From: a virus
Reading direction: 5' to 3' (one strand)
DNA: 25,458 nucleotides
IMG/VR virus record: IMGVR_UViG_3300022839_000089
Coordinates: 1-25,458 of that record
In this document: piece after piece, positions 17,141 to 24,362 of the stretch
How positions within the stretch are numbered: position 1 is the first letter of the stretch
Layout of the letters: each line of letters opens with the position of its first letter
Position numbers and translations under genes: made by a program
Notes under the pieces: model-generated
Database searches by the model: none
The model's input: only the letters and a program-made list of their open reading frames with translations
Told to the model about the DNA's origin: nothing

Positions 17141-17724
17141 TAAAAGTTCTTATACAGATCCAAGACTCTTTTAATATGGTCTGGGAACGCTACGTTATCT
17201 CGTTGACTTGAAGAGGAGCTGTTTTGAATACTAGCTCCCTGCATAGTTTGACGCGCTTTATGCTCGTCTTTTATATAGTATGTAATTAGGTCAATAACTG
17301 CGAGTTGTAGATCAGCAGGACACTCTTCATATCCTGCGTTATATGTAATTTTTACAGAAGCAGGTCCGGTAGGCCACGATTTGCCAACACCGCCTGTGTT
17401 AACACGATAGATACTATCAGTAGAACTATCTGCGTAGTATTCGGTAGTAGGTACACTAATGTAGCTGGCTCCAAAACTTTCTCTTTCTTCTACAGATACT
17501 ATTGATACTATAGGGCTTTCTGTTAGTTGAACTAGGTTTGTTCCCCAGCTGATATTAAACTCTTGTACTTTATTCGTAGAATAGTGGTCTACTATGCTGT
17601 TGCCACAGTAAGTTTTTACTAATGCGCTCACGGCAACAATTAAAGAACTGATCCGAGAATCTTCTTTTGTACTTTGGATACTCTCCGAAGTTTTATAGTC
17701 TTCAAGTGTAATCAAGTTTGCCAT
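17140..17724 (-). CDS. Head-tail connector protein (HK97 gp6-like)
   Basis: This 194-residue protein shows the connector pattern of HK97 gp6-type adaptors. It has an N-terminal LEDYK...SRISSLIVAVSALVKTYCG helix bundle, a central beta insertion (SIVSVEERESFGAS, then TTEYYADSSTDSIYRV), WPTGPASVKITYNAGYEECPADLQLAVIDLI, and a C-terminal helix ending HIKRVLDLYKNF. Such proteins form a ring under the portal and are the first head completion protein. It follows the capsid gene after a probable terminator and runs directly into the neck gene. The ribosome site is poor (GGA about 9 bases upstream). Confidence 0.88.
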   Translation of the reverse strand: MANLITLEDYKTSESIQSTKEDSRISSLIVAVSALVKTYCGNSIVDHYSTNKVQEFNISWGTNLVQLTESPIVSIVSVEERESFGASYISVPTTEYYADSSTDSIYRVNTGGVGKSWPTGPASVKITYNAGYEECPADLQLAVIDLITYYIKDEHKARQTMQGASIQNSSSSSQRDNVAFPDHIKRVLDLYKNF

Positions 17725-17740
17725 TTATAAGTCCATTAGT

Positions 17741-17790
17741 AAAAACTTAGGGGAGCGGACCCCCCTTCGTTTCTAATCTTTTGTAGATTA
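17741..17790 (-). terminator. Two hairpins after the capsid gene, the second terminator-like
   Basis: The first hairpin, TAATCT/AGATTA with a five-base loop (17774-17790), includes the TAA stop of the capsid gene. The second has AGGGG (17766-17762) pairing with CCCCT (17753-17749) around an eight-base loop, followed two bases later by G and TTTTT (17745-17741). Its stem is short and the U-run is separated by AAG, so termination is probably partial. That would raise capsid transcript over the downstream head-tail genes. Confidence 0.55.
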
Positions 17791-19173
17791 AGAGTCAGTA
17801 CGAATCAACTTAACAACCGATACATCGGTAGTGCCGTTGTTAGCACGCAACTGGTTGAAGCCGAGTGACTGGCTAGCAACAATTACGTTACGCTGGTTCA
17901 TTACTTCGTAATCCTGCTCTACAGATACACCGCGGAGACGTGGGATGACGTGGTTACGAACGTTAACACAGTAGCCTACAGAAGCAGTGTCGGCTTCAGT
18001 TTCGAGCTGGTCAGATACAACAACTGGAGTGCCATAGATAGCGCCGACCATGCCGGTGATCTTAGTAGCAATATCAGAACCTACGTCAGTGATGTCAGCA
18101 AAAGCTGGATCAGCAAGCAGATCATAATAACGAGCCTGAGATACGACATAAACGAGGTCAGAAGGCATCATGCCATACTTACCCATCAACTTACGACCAG
18201 CAAGGAACTCAGCAGCAGTAACTGCAACATCAGCACTAGCAGTAGAGTTAAGAACAGCAACGCTGTTAGTACCAGCAAGAGCTTCCAAGCCGTTAAAGCC
18301 TTCATTACCGCCAGAAGTACCATTGATGATTGCGTTGTCTACAGCACGAGCGTGAGCACGAGCAACAGAATCAATCAGCATAGGCATCAAGTTTACAAGT
18401 ACTTCTTCATCGATATTATTATCCATGAAAGTAGTAGAAACAAGACGGTTAGCTTTCAGAATTACCTGAGAAGCATTGTACTGGTTGCCCGTAACCTGTG
18501 GGTTGTTAGTCAAGTTACCAGCGGCAGCAGTATTAGAGCCCCAAGTAGCTGGGAGTGCGTCAGTCTGAATTGGCAATACTTGAGTTTGCGAGTTAATAGT
18601 AATCTCACGGAAAGCTTGAGCCAGTTTCAGTTCAAGCATGATTTCTTTCTCGATTTGAGTAGAAACGCCTTGAGCAATATCACCCGCACTAGCTGCGTAG
18701 TTTACGCCAGCTTTTTCGAACAAGTCCTGAGAATACTTAGTATCCCAGCCTTTGCCAGTCATTACGCCTAGCATGTGGCCAGTCATAAACTCTTTAGCAA
18801 ACTTAGAAATGTCGCCAGCGCCAGAACGGTCGCCGAAGCTTTTCTTGCTGTTTTGCATAGCAGTGATTTCAGCTGATTTCTCTTCGAGGTCTTTGCCGTA
18901 CTTAGCCATAACTTCGTCGAACTTAGCATCTTTCTCGTTAAGTTGCTTCTGTACGTCAGCCATAAGAGCCTCTACGCCAGTTTGTACGCCAGTCTTGACG
19001 CGGATGTTTTCGGCTTCGAGGGCGGTTGCTTTTGATACTTCAGCTTCAGCTACTGCTTTGGCTTCAGCTACGTCAGCTGCTTTTTGCTCGGCTTGCTTCA
19101 TTGCGATTTTAGCGGCTGTATCTTCAGCTACTTTCTTTGCAAAAGCTTCCAAGTCGATGTTTTGATTGTCCAT
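17788..19173 (-). CDS. Internally started scaffold-capsid protein (nested in frame)
   Basis: The ATG at 19173-19171 is codon 208 of the protease-capsid frame and begins MDNQNIDLEAFAKKVAED, which looks like a natural N-terminus of a capsid scaffold domain. The AGGAG at 19184-19180 with a 6-base spacer is stronger than the site of the full-length start. The product would be 461 residues, a normal size for an unprocessed HK97-type capsid protein. This would give many capsid copies per protease copy. The alternative is that only the full fusion is made and then cut. The ribosome site is seen in the sequence; its use is inferred. Confidence 0.6.
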   Translation of the reverse strand: MDNQNIDLEAFAKKVAEDTAAKIAMKQAEQKAADVAEAKAVAEAEVSKATALEAENIRVKTGVQTGVEALMADVQKQLNEKDAKFDEVMAKYGKDLEEKSAEITAMQNSKKSFGDRSGAGDISKFAKEFMTGHMLGVMTGKGWDTKYSQDLFEKAGVNYAASAGDIAQGVSTQIEKEIMLELKLAQAFREITINSQTQVLPIQTDALPATWGSNTAAAGNLTNNPQVTGNQYNASQVILKANRLVSTTFMDNNIDEEVLVNLMPMLIDSVARAHARAVDNAIINGTSGGNEGFNGLEALAGTNSVAVLNSTASADVAVTAAEFLAGRKLMGKYGMMPSDLVYVVSQARYYDLLADPAFADITDVGSDIATKITGMVGAIYGTPVVVSDQLETEADTASVGYCVNVRNHVIPRLRGVSVEQDYEVMNQRNVIVASQSLGFNQLRANNGTTDVSVVKLIRTDS

Positions 19174-19794
19174 TTTGATCTCCTGATCTGCGGAAATAAG
19201 TTCCGCGCTTTTCGGTGTGTGGTCACTAGCTATATTTGAAGAAGTATCTTCGTCCTTAGCCAGAGACTGACCGGCTAGATCTACACGATTAGTGAAAGTT
19301 TTTTTGAAGGCTTCGTACTCAGCATCTGAGTCAAAAGACTTCGCGAGCGAAAAAGTAGCTGCTTGATTGCAAGGTACGGAAACAACCGATACCTCAAATA
19401 ACTCAGCGTCCTTAATCATTAGTCCATCGGTTTCTTTAATGTAATCAGCATCCTTGACTCTGAAACCGACAGAAAAGGCTCCAAGAACACCGTCTTTAAC
19501 AAGTTCAGCTACATTGCCTGGGGCACTTTTGCTGATCTTACATTCTAACTCTAGGCCATTAGGTCCGGCTTTTACGCCAGTGGCTCTACCAATAGGTCTA
19601 TCATAATCATGATTAAATAGAATAATTGGATTTTTTTCAAAGTTCTTTAGTCCACCTTTCTGCCAAGCTTCTGCTGAAATAGTATCACCCGCGCGATCAA
19701 AATCAGCTGTACTTGCAAACCCTCGAATCATTACAGAACCATCGTCCTGTTCCTGGGTCTTAAAAGTAGACGTAAGATTAAAGATTTTATTCAT
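17788..19794 (-). CDS. Prohead protease fused to major capsid protein
   Basis: One 668-residue frame joins two normally separate genes. Residues 1 to about 155 are an HK97 gp4-like (U35) prohead protease, with His62 in FNHDYD, Ser108 in LGAFSVGF and an acidic residue in ELFEVSVV (131-138). Residues about 208-320 form a charged coiled-coil scaffold (delta domain) with ALA-rich heptads. From about 325 to the end is an HK97-fold capsid protein, with SVARAHARAVDNAIINGT in the spine helix region and SLGFNQLRANNGT near the C-terminus. The protease would cleave the scaffold and itself during head maturation. A second start at residue 208 has its own strong ribosome site, so the capsid part may also be made alone. 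AAGGA precedes the first ATG by about 7 bases. Confidence 0.92.
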   Translation of the reverse strand: MNKIFNLTSTFKTQEQDDGSVMIRGFASTADFDRAGDTISAEAWQKGGLKNFEKNPIILFNHDYDRPIGRATGVKAGPNGLELECKISKSAPGNVAELVKDGVLGAFSVGFRVKDADYIKETDGLMIKDAELFEVSVVSVPCNQAATFSLAKSFDSDAEYEAFKKTFTNRVDLAGQSLAKDEDTSSNIASDHTPKSAELISADQEIKMDNQNIDLEAFAKKVAEDTAAKIAMKQAEQKAADVAEAKAVAEAEVSKATALEAENIRVKTGVQTGVEALMADVQKQLNEKDAKFDEVMAKYGKDLEEKSAEITAMQNSKKSFGDRSGAGDISKFAKEFMTGHMLGVMTGKGWDTKYSQDLFEKAGVNYAASAGDIAQGVSTQIEKEIMLELKLAQAFREITINSQTQVLPIQTDALPATWGSNTAAAGNLTNNPQVTGNQYNASQVILKANRLVSTTFMDNNIDEEVLVNLMPMLIDSVARAHARAVDNAIINGTSGGNEGFNGLEALAGTNSVAVLNSTASADVAVTAAEFLAGRKLMGKYGMMPSDLVYVVSQARYYDLLADPAFADITDVGSDIATKITGMVGAIYGTPVVVSDQLETEADTASVGYCVNVRNHVIPRLRGVSVEQDYEVMNQRNVIVASQSLGFNQLRANNGTTDVSVVKLIRTDS
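19171..19184 (-). promoter_or_regulatory. Internal ribosome binding site and start codon for the capsid part
   Basis: The minus strand reads AGGAG, then ATCAAA, then ATG, an optimal arrangement inside the fused gene. The flanking codons (about 170-207) are a low-complexity, acidic linker between the protease and the scaffold, consistent with an old gene boundary. Confidence 0.65.
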
Positions 19795-19797
19795 ACC

Positions 19798-20112
19798 TTA
19801 ATCCTTTTTTACTGCTTGTTTAGGAGCAGGCTTGACCGCAGCTATGGGTGTAGGCTTTGGTGCTTTGGTTATAACAGGCTTTGGCTCGGGCTTTGGCTCG
19901 GGCTTTGGCGCTGATAGTTCAGGATAATTTATCCTAAGAGCATGGGTTAGGTACTTCCATGCTTTGAAACTTCTTTTAACAGTTATAACGCAACAGGCGT
20001 CTCGGCCTACAATTGCCATATATTCCTTCTGTTGAATACTGAGAGGTAGTTCAAACTCTTTAAAGTGCTTGGCTGCTTTCTCTAATACTGCTTGTCTTTG
20101 ACGAACTGCCAT
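19798..20112 (-). CDS. Small protein with a Pro/Lys-rich tail, unknown function
   Basis: This 104-residue protein lies between portal and protease-capsid genes. The first 70 residues are a compact, probably helical domain with two adjacent cysteines (GRDACCVITVKRSFKAWKYL). The rest is a disordered tail with PKPE repeated (12-base coding repeat near 19880-19912) and further KAPKPTP units ending KKD. I do not recognise the family. The head-gene position suggests a minor head or assembly protein, and the tail resembles flexible linkers. The stop is just 3 bases before the next start. Confidence 0.7.
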   Translation of the reverse strand: MAVRQRQAVLEKAAKHFKEFELPLSIQQKEYMAIVGRDACCVITVKRSFKAWKYLTHALRINYPELSAPKPEPKPEPKPVITKAPKPTPIAAVKPAPKQAVKKD

Positions 20113-21309
20113 TTATTCTTCTCCTTCTTGTGGTGGTCTTCCACCTTCATCTGGGTTAGCGGCGGAACCTGCAATATTTGCAGGAATCCGAATCTCTTGT
20201 GTACCGTCTATAGGCTCAAAGCCTAAACGCTCGCGCGCCTCTGCTGCAGTAATAATGCCACCATTTACTAGTGAAGTATAGTATGCAGACGAGTCACGTA
20301 ACTCGGGCTGCAGAGCAGGGATGTTTGTAATATCTTCGCTTAGCTCGAAACCGAAATATCTTTCTAGCCCATAATTGAGTTTTCGAACTATAGGAAGTAT
20401 AGTCTCAAGATAATATAATCGCATATTTGGGCGAATGTTGGCGTTGTTACCAGAGTCCATCAAGATTGGAGGGATTCCGAGCGCCTTTAAAATAATCTTT
20501 TCGTTCTCTAAGATTGCACTTTGAAAATCTAATTCTTTAAAATTAACATTCGAGATCTTATCTACTTCGATACCACCGTCAAGAATAAGAGGTCGTCGAC
20601 CACCTGCGTCCGGACGGTAGCGTGCCTGCCAAGAAACCATCATTCGGTCTTTAATTTTCTCAGAAAGCGTGTTTGGTGATTTAAGTACAAGACCGGGAAC
20701 TGCACCGTTCTTAAAGAAGTTATCTTGAAAGGCTCTCATGTGTTTCATAAGAACCATAGTACGGAGCGCCGGCTTTAAACGAGGAACACCGCGATAGATC
20801 GAGTGGAAAGAGTTCTCTTTAATATGAATGATTTCATCAGGGCGAAAGGTAACATCGAACATTGTAAACTTCTCGATGTAGGTATCTTTGTCGGCATGAA
20901 TCCTTACATCAGTAGCCGGTAGATGATAGAGGTGTGCTCCATCAAAGTACATAAATATGTTGCCATCAATAATAAAGTCAGTAATAAGATTACGCTTAAA
21001 ACTATTGATGTCTTGATAAGGGTTAGGAGATTTGTTCAGAAGAGTCTCTACTTTGGAGGCTCTAACGCCGGTAACAACGCCTCGGAAAGCATTATCTTTA
21101 GACACTAGAGTATGAATCTCAGCAACGTCATCAACGATCATGTTTACGCCGCGGTTAACTACCTCTAAGTCTTCATAGGCTCTTTCGTAGCTAAACGTAG
21201 GCTCTCTTGACGACTCAATTCCTGCATTGCCGATATGTCTCTGGGCAGGGTTCATCTTCTCCTCATCAGCTTCTACGGTTTTCTTTTCAAAAGGATTATA
21301 CCAAGCCAT
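20113..21309 (-). CDS. Portal protein (HK97 family)
   Basis: This 398-residue protein has the HK97-type portal layout. An N-terminal region with YEDLEVVNRGVNMIVDDVAEI is followed by NPYQDINSFKRNLITDFIIDGNIFMYF, the DEIIHIKE strand, FFKNGAVPGLVL and then the region ILKALGIPPILMD with an RLYYLETILPIVRKLN helix. It ends in an acidic, Gly/Pro-rich tail (PDEGGRPPQEGEE). Twelve copies form the ring through which DNA is packaged and ejected, and to which the terminase docks. The gene overlaps the HNH gene by 14 bases, which suggests translational coupling. The length is close to the family norm (about 400-430). Confidence 0.95.
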   Translation of the reverse strand: MAWYNPFEKKTVEADEEKMNPAQRHIGNAGIESSREPTFSYERAYEDLEVVNRGVNMIVDDVAEIHTLVSKDNAFRGVVTGVRASKVETLLNKSPNPYQDINSFKRNLITDFIIDGNIFMYFDGAHLYHLPATDVRIHADKDTYIEKFTMFDVTFRPDEIIHIKENSFHSIYRGVPRLKPALRTMVLMKHMRAFQDNFFKNGAVPGLVLKSPNTLSEKIKDRMMVSWQARYRPDAGGRRPLILDGGIEVDKISNVNFKELDFQSAILENEKIILKALGIPPILMDSGNNANIRPNMRLYYLETILPIVRKLNYGLERYFGFELSEDITNIPALQPELRDSSAYYTSLVNGGIITAAEARERLGFEPIDGTQEIRIPANIAGSAANPDEGGRPPQEGEE

Positions 21310-21661
21310 GTTTTTCTCTTTGTATCTCGACCCAGCGCATCTGTTTCTTTGCAGTCCCGAGCGCAGGATCTTTTCCGTAAATTGAGTGAAGCTTTAAATG
21401 ATGAGTATGACATAAAGTAACTGTGTAGTCATATAGCTCAGCATGATGCTCTTCTATAAAGTCATCCCGAAGTGCTTGAATATAATCAGGATTATGTTTG
21501 TTCTTTAGTAACCATTGATTTAACAAAGGTGTCAAACTGTAAAAGTGGTGAAAATCGAGCTGCTCTGTCTCATCGCAAATCTCGCAAGCCGAACCTTTAT
21601 TATACTTAGACTTTGCCTTATCTCGTACATATTTTACTACATCGCGTTTTAACTGAGGCAT
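21296..21661 (-). CDS. HNH endonuclease
   Basis: This 121-residue protein has the zinc-supported HNH layout. Cys26 and Cys29 (CEIC) are followed by LDFHHF (His38-His39) and the second half LCHTHHLKLH at 83-92, which provides Cys84 and the final histidines. HNH proteins beside the terminase and portal genes are common in cos-type siphophages such as HK97, where they are needed for cos cleavage during packaging. A homing role is an alternative, but the compact, overlapping setting makes that less likely. A perfect consensus promoter lies immediately upstream, so this is the first gene of the head transcript. AGGA lies about 12 bases before the ATG, weak spacing. Confidence 0.88.
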   Translation of the reverse strand: MPQLKRDVVKYVRDKAKSKYNKGSACEICDETEQLDFHHFYSLTPLLNQWLLKNKHNPDYIQALRDDFIEEHHAELYDYTVTLCHTHHLKLHSIYGKDPALGTAKKQMRWVEIQREKHGLV

Positions 21662-21694
21662 TTTAGTTCTGGTTCCTGATTTTTCATTGATAGA

Positions 21695-21723
21695 ATTATA
21701 TCGGCTTTAGGGTGACTTGTCAA
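21695..21723 (-). promoter_or_regulatory. Perfect sigma70 consensus promoter for the head operon
   Basis: The minus strand reads TTGACA (21723-21718), a 17-base spacer, then TATAAT (21700-21695). Both hexamers match the bacterial consensus exactly. The start site is expected near 21688, an A directly before an ATG of a 12-codon frame (MKNQEPELKCLS) that overlaps the HNH start. The promoter follows the large terminase stop by about 24 bases. Confidence 0.93.
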
Positions 21724-21739
21724 TAACTATTTTTAACTA

Positions 21740-21759
21740 GGTATCGCTAGAAGGATACC
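21740..21759 (-). other. Hairpin spanning the terminase stop codon
   Basis: A perfect 6-base inverted repeat (GGTATC/GATACC, eight-base loop) includes the terminase TAG. There is no T-run after it, so it is not a standard terminator. It lies just before the consensus promoter and may mark the end of the upstream transcript or slow its 3' decay. Confidence 0.4.
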
Positions 21760-23051
21760 TGTGCTGTTTGAAACGAGTAAAGTGCGTAGCGCAAACCATC
21801 TGCCATGTGAGAAGCCATGTTGTGCTTCGGCTTTTCCCTTATTAAGTTAGGGTTTGGATCCCACTGATAAGAGTCTAGGCATTTCAGAGATTCTTTGCAC
21901 TCCTGATCTACATATAGCTTATCATTGTCCACCACTCCGGCTACATGGCTTATACCATCGAGTACAGATTTCTTTGCATTAATAGTACTAATATCATAGT
22001 TTTGTGCAAAGTCAAATCGAGTTTGCTGTGCAGCGGAATCAATATAGATGTAGTCAATATCCCATCTTTCTATAAGTTTTTGTATTTCTTCGGCGTGTTG
22101 CTCTGTAGTACGCTCGGCATTGAAGTATTCGTCTACTAAGTAGTATTTATCCTCGTCCCAATCATAAGCGATTACACACATTGCTGTAGGATCTTTGAAA
22201 CCAACGTCCAACCCCGCAAAGACATCCATGCTACTAGTGTCGAACTGAGACAGGTCTTTGACTTGTTTTTCAAAGTCAAATTTCCAGATCTGACCTTCAT
22301 AAGTATTAAAATCAGCTTCGTACTCCTGCCTAAACTCTGCATCTGACATAGACTTGCGTGCTTCGTCAATATCTGCTTGGGCCATACGAGGGTTGTCAAG
22401 ATACGTTGCCTTAATAGAACACCATTGAGGAAAGTCATCTGAAAAACCTCTGTAGTAGAACTCAGAGAACCAGTTGTTGCGACCCCGTGGCGTGGATATA
22501 AATAGTGCTTTTGAATTAGGTTTATCTAGTGTGGGGCGAAGTGCTACGTTGAAAGCATCTTTTCCATCTGCTAGTGCAGCCTCATCAAATATAATGAGGT
22601 CGTAAGATCTTCCTACGCAGGAGTCTACTTGGTTGACCGAGCCCATTCTTACTGTAGACCCGTTAGAGATTTCGATAACTTTGTCTTTCGCATTATCTTT
22701 AGTAACTTCTAGGTCGAAGTGCTTAATCAAATTTCTTTGCAAATCAAAGGAGATCTGAGACAAGGAATAATTGGGGGACATGATAAGGATATTGGAGCCG
22801 GGCACTAAAGACACTAGCTGTCCAATAATATTTGCTATGTACGTCTTCCCCTGTCGCCGAGAAACGGCGGCACAGATAAAACGGTACTTAGGGTTGTTGA
22901 TCGCATTGATAATTGCTATCTGCGAGGGGAGGGGCTCAATTCCCAATAGTTCCATATATGGAGTTATTGGGAGCTTAAGAAACCTTGACTCAGATCCTAA
23001 TTCAACTATTTCAGCAGAGACAATGTCTCTTCTACTTACTTCGACGGCCAT
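21747..23051 (-). CDS. terL: Terminase large subunit
   Basis: This 434-residue packaging motor has an N-terminal ATPase and a C-terminal nuclease. Walker A is SRRQGKT at 64-70, Walker B LIIFDEAA at 152-159, and the coupling motif FISTPRG at 184-190. The nuclease begins with FAGLDVGFKDPTAM, giving Asp282, continues with YIYIDSAA (Asp338) and ends with HMADGLRYAL (Asp418), the three metal-binding acids of the RNase H-like fold. It binds the portal and drives DNA into the prohead. The start overlaps the peptidase gene by 16 bases. No recognisable small terminase is found in the window; it may be further upstream, or one of the small genes may serve. All key residues are present. Confidence 0.97.
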   Translation of the reverse strand: MAVEVSRRDIVSAEIVELGSESRFLKLPITPYMELLGIEPLPSQIAIINAINNPKYRFICAAVSRRQGKTYIANIIGQLVSLVPGSNILIMSPNYSLSQISFDLQRNLIKHFDLEVTKDNAKDKVIEISNGSTVRMGSVNQVDSCVGRSYDLIIFDEAALADGKDAFNVALRPTLDKPNSKALFISTPRGRNNWFSEFYYRGFSDDFPQWCSIKATYLDNPRMAQADIDEARKSMSDAEFRQEYEADFNTYEGQIWKFDFEKQVKDLSQFDTSSMDVFAGLDVGFKDPTAMCVIAYDWDEDKYYLVDEYFNAERTTEQHAEEIQKLIERWDIDYIYIDSAAQQTRFDFAQNYDISTINAKKSVLDGISHVAGVVDNDKLYVDQECKESLKCLDSYQWDPNPNLIREKPKHNMASHMADGLRYALYSFQTAQVSF

Positions 23052-23455
23052 TTAATCTTACCTATAATATATAATTTAGTAACAACGTCTATCGGGGTGT
23101 AAAACCACCGTGAAAACTTGTAACCCTGGGACTCTAGATGTTCTTTTGTATACCACTTGCGTTGAATGTTATCTATATACATACCGTCGTACCTAAGTAC
23201 TGCGTGCCCTACTCCGCCAACTCTACAAAAGCACATCTTAGCTTTAAAGGTTAGTATATCCTTCCAGAACCCTAGCATAGACTTATTGTTGATGTTGTAA
23301 AGAAGGGTTAAGGAGTAGTCCTCACAATCACCTTGATAAGGCTCTTCTTTTAATATAGTCCAAAACTCAGCAGTTTGAAACTGCTCGCTATCGTAACGAT
23401 ACTTCCAGGTCTTATTTAAGTGGTCTACTTTTTCTTGGTGCATATTATCCCTCAA
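23036..23455 (-). CDS. Transglutaminase-like cysteine peptidase (BTLCP / LapG type)
   Basis: This 139-residue protein carries the three hallmark motifs of the bacterial transglutaminase-like cysteine proteinase family (LapG-like): YQGDCEDYSLTLLY with Cys44, GHAVLRYDGMYIDN with His84 and Asp95, in the order C-H-D. There is a conserved Trp before the Cys (FWTILKE at 31-37). LapG cleaves a surface adhesin in the periplasm and needs calcium, but no signal peptide is present here, so the protein would stay in the cytoplasm unless released through a holin. Its place among lipoproteins and a holin-like protein suggests lysis or egress. Another reading is a virion or superinfection protein. The family call is good; the substrate is unknown. 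It overlaps the terminase start by 16 bases. Confidence 0.75.
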   Translation of the reverse strand: MRDNMHQEKVDHLNKTWKYRYDSEQFQTAEFWTILKEEPYQGDCEDYSLTLLYNINNKSMLGFWKDILTFKAKMCFCRVGGVGHAVLRYDGMYIDNIQRKWYTKEHLESQGYKFSRWFYTPIDVVTKLYIIGKIKWPSK

Positions 23456-23461
23456 TTGTGC

Positions 23462-23692
23462 TTATACTAGCTTTAGTAAGCCAGACAAGCCTTTTAGCAG
23501 TTTTCCTGTTAGTTCAATATTTGCACCTTCATGATTAACATCATGAGTTAGCTCAATATCAGTAAGTATCTCTACGTACTCTTCCTTACTTATAGTGCCA
23601 GCCTTATACTCATCTTGTAAGTCTAGTAGTAAGGCACCTATCTTTGCTAACTCAGTATTATCGCTGTTTACTAAATCTGTTAAGTATTCCAT
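23462..23692 (-). CDS. Small acidic protein of unknown function
   Basis: These 76 residues look like a helical protein with EYLTDLVNSDNTELAKIGALLLDLQDEY and, near the end, an amphipathic helix LTGKLLKGLSGLLKLV that resembles membrane-binding peptides. I do not recognise the family. It starts one base inside the upstream lipoprotein stop (TAATG) and ends seven bases before the peptidase start, so it belongs to the same transcript. Given its neighbours it might take part in lysis. Confidence 0.65.
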   Translation of the reverse strand: MEYLTDLVNSDNTELAKIGALLLDLQDEYKAGTISKEEYVEILTDIELTHDVNHEGANIELTGKLLKGLSGLLKLV

Positions 23693-24054
23693 TAGAACCT
23701 GCCCATTATAGCTTTTGCTATATTCTGACTCTGGCTATCAAGAGCTCTTTTCTTTAAGTTACAATAAGTAGGTGAAGGCTCTTTTTTGGCGTATAAGCCA
23801 GACCAAGTTTCCTTCATCTTATCTATCAGGCTTCCTATGTCAGTAGAGTTTTTACTATCTGAGTATAGACTTAACATGCTTACACTCTGATTAAGGTTTA
23901 CTAAGTCGCTTTCTTTAAGATTATCACAGTCTAAGTTAGTTACGTGTAGGCGTACTTTAACAGCTAGCATAGACTCATTATCATCATAGAAGCTCGGAAT
24001 ATTGCCACAACCTACTAGAAGGGCGATGTATAAAATAGGAAGTAATTTTCTCAT
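23692..24054 (-). CDS. Putative outer-membrane lipoprotein
   Basis: This 120-residue protein has a type II signal peptide: MRKLLPILYIALLVGC with the lipobox LVGC and Cys16 as the lipid anchor. The mature part (GNIPSFYDDNESM...) is mainly helical, with two further cysteines (CDN near 43-45 and YCNL near 97-100) that may pair. The last third is basic. Lipoproteins beside a membrane holin-like protein often act as spanins or as exclusion factors, but the length and lack of a Pro-rich stretch do not match a classic Rz1. It starts with an ATGA overlap on the EF-hand gene. A lysis role is inferred from context. Confidence 0.65.
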   Translation of the reverse strand: MRKLLPILYIALLVGCGNIPSFYDDNESMLAVKVRLHVTNLDCDNLKESDLVNLNQSVSMLSLYSDSKNSTDIGSLIDKMKETWSGLYAKKEPSPTYCNLKKRALDSQSQNIAKAIMGRF

Positions 24055-24362
24055 TTCTTCAGTGCCTGAGCGCCAAAGAAAGCACCAACAATTAATGATA
24101 CAGATACAAAGTAAGTAGGCGCCATATCACCTAAAGTCTTCGCCGCTGTATCGATACCTAATAGAGAAGCAAGTACAACAGCAAAGGGATATAACAACAT
24201 ACCGAACAATGCGAACCACGCCATCTTACGTTGAGCATCTCGCATTGCATCAGCATCATCGAGTTCTTTACGTTTAAACTCTAAGTACATTGCAGTTTCA
24301 GCATCGGATACATGTCCGTCACCATTAGTGTCTGCGGGGTGAAACTTAGGATCATCTACCAT
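24051..24362 (-). CDS. EF-hand, two-helix membrane protein (holin-like)
   Basis: Residues 11-22, DTNGDGHVSDAE, are a canonical EF-hand loop with Asp11, Asn13, Asp15, Ser19 and Glu22 in the metal positions. Beyond a charged helix (about 26-48) are two membrane segments, MAWFALFGMLLYPFAVVLASLLGI (split by a Pro) at about 48-71 and YFVSVSLIVGAFFGAQALKK at about 84-103, with a short linker between. Two helices and a short basic C-terminus match class II holins. The soluble calcium loop at the N-terminus is unusual for a holin. It sits between lipoproteins and before the peptidase, with a 7-base overlap upstream and 4 downstream. It could be a holin or a membrane sensor; the EF-hand is directly visible. 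Confidence 0.7.
   Translation of the reverse strand: MVDDPKFHPADTNGDGHVSDAETAMYLEFKRKELDDADAMRDAQRKMAWFALFGMLLYPFAVVLASLLGIDTAAKTLGDMAPTYFVSVSLIVGAFFGAQALKK

Noticed and set aside
17950-18771. 273-codon plus-strand open frame opposite the capsid gene
   Set aside because: It has low-complexity Ser/Ile/Thr-rich sequence, no clear ribosome site, and lies entirely opposite a well-supported capsid gene; a shadow frame.
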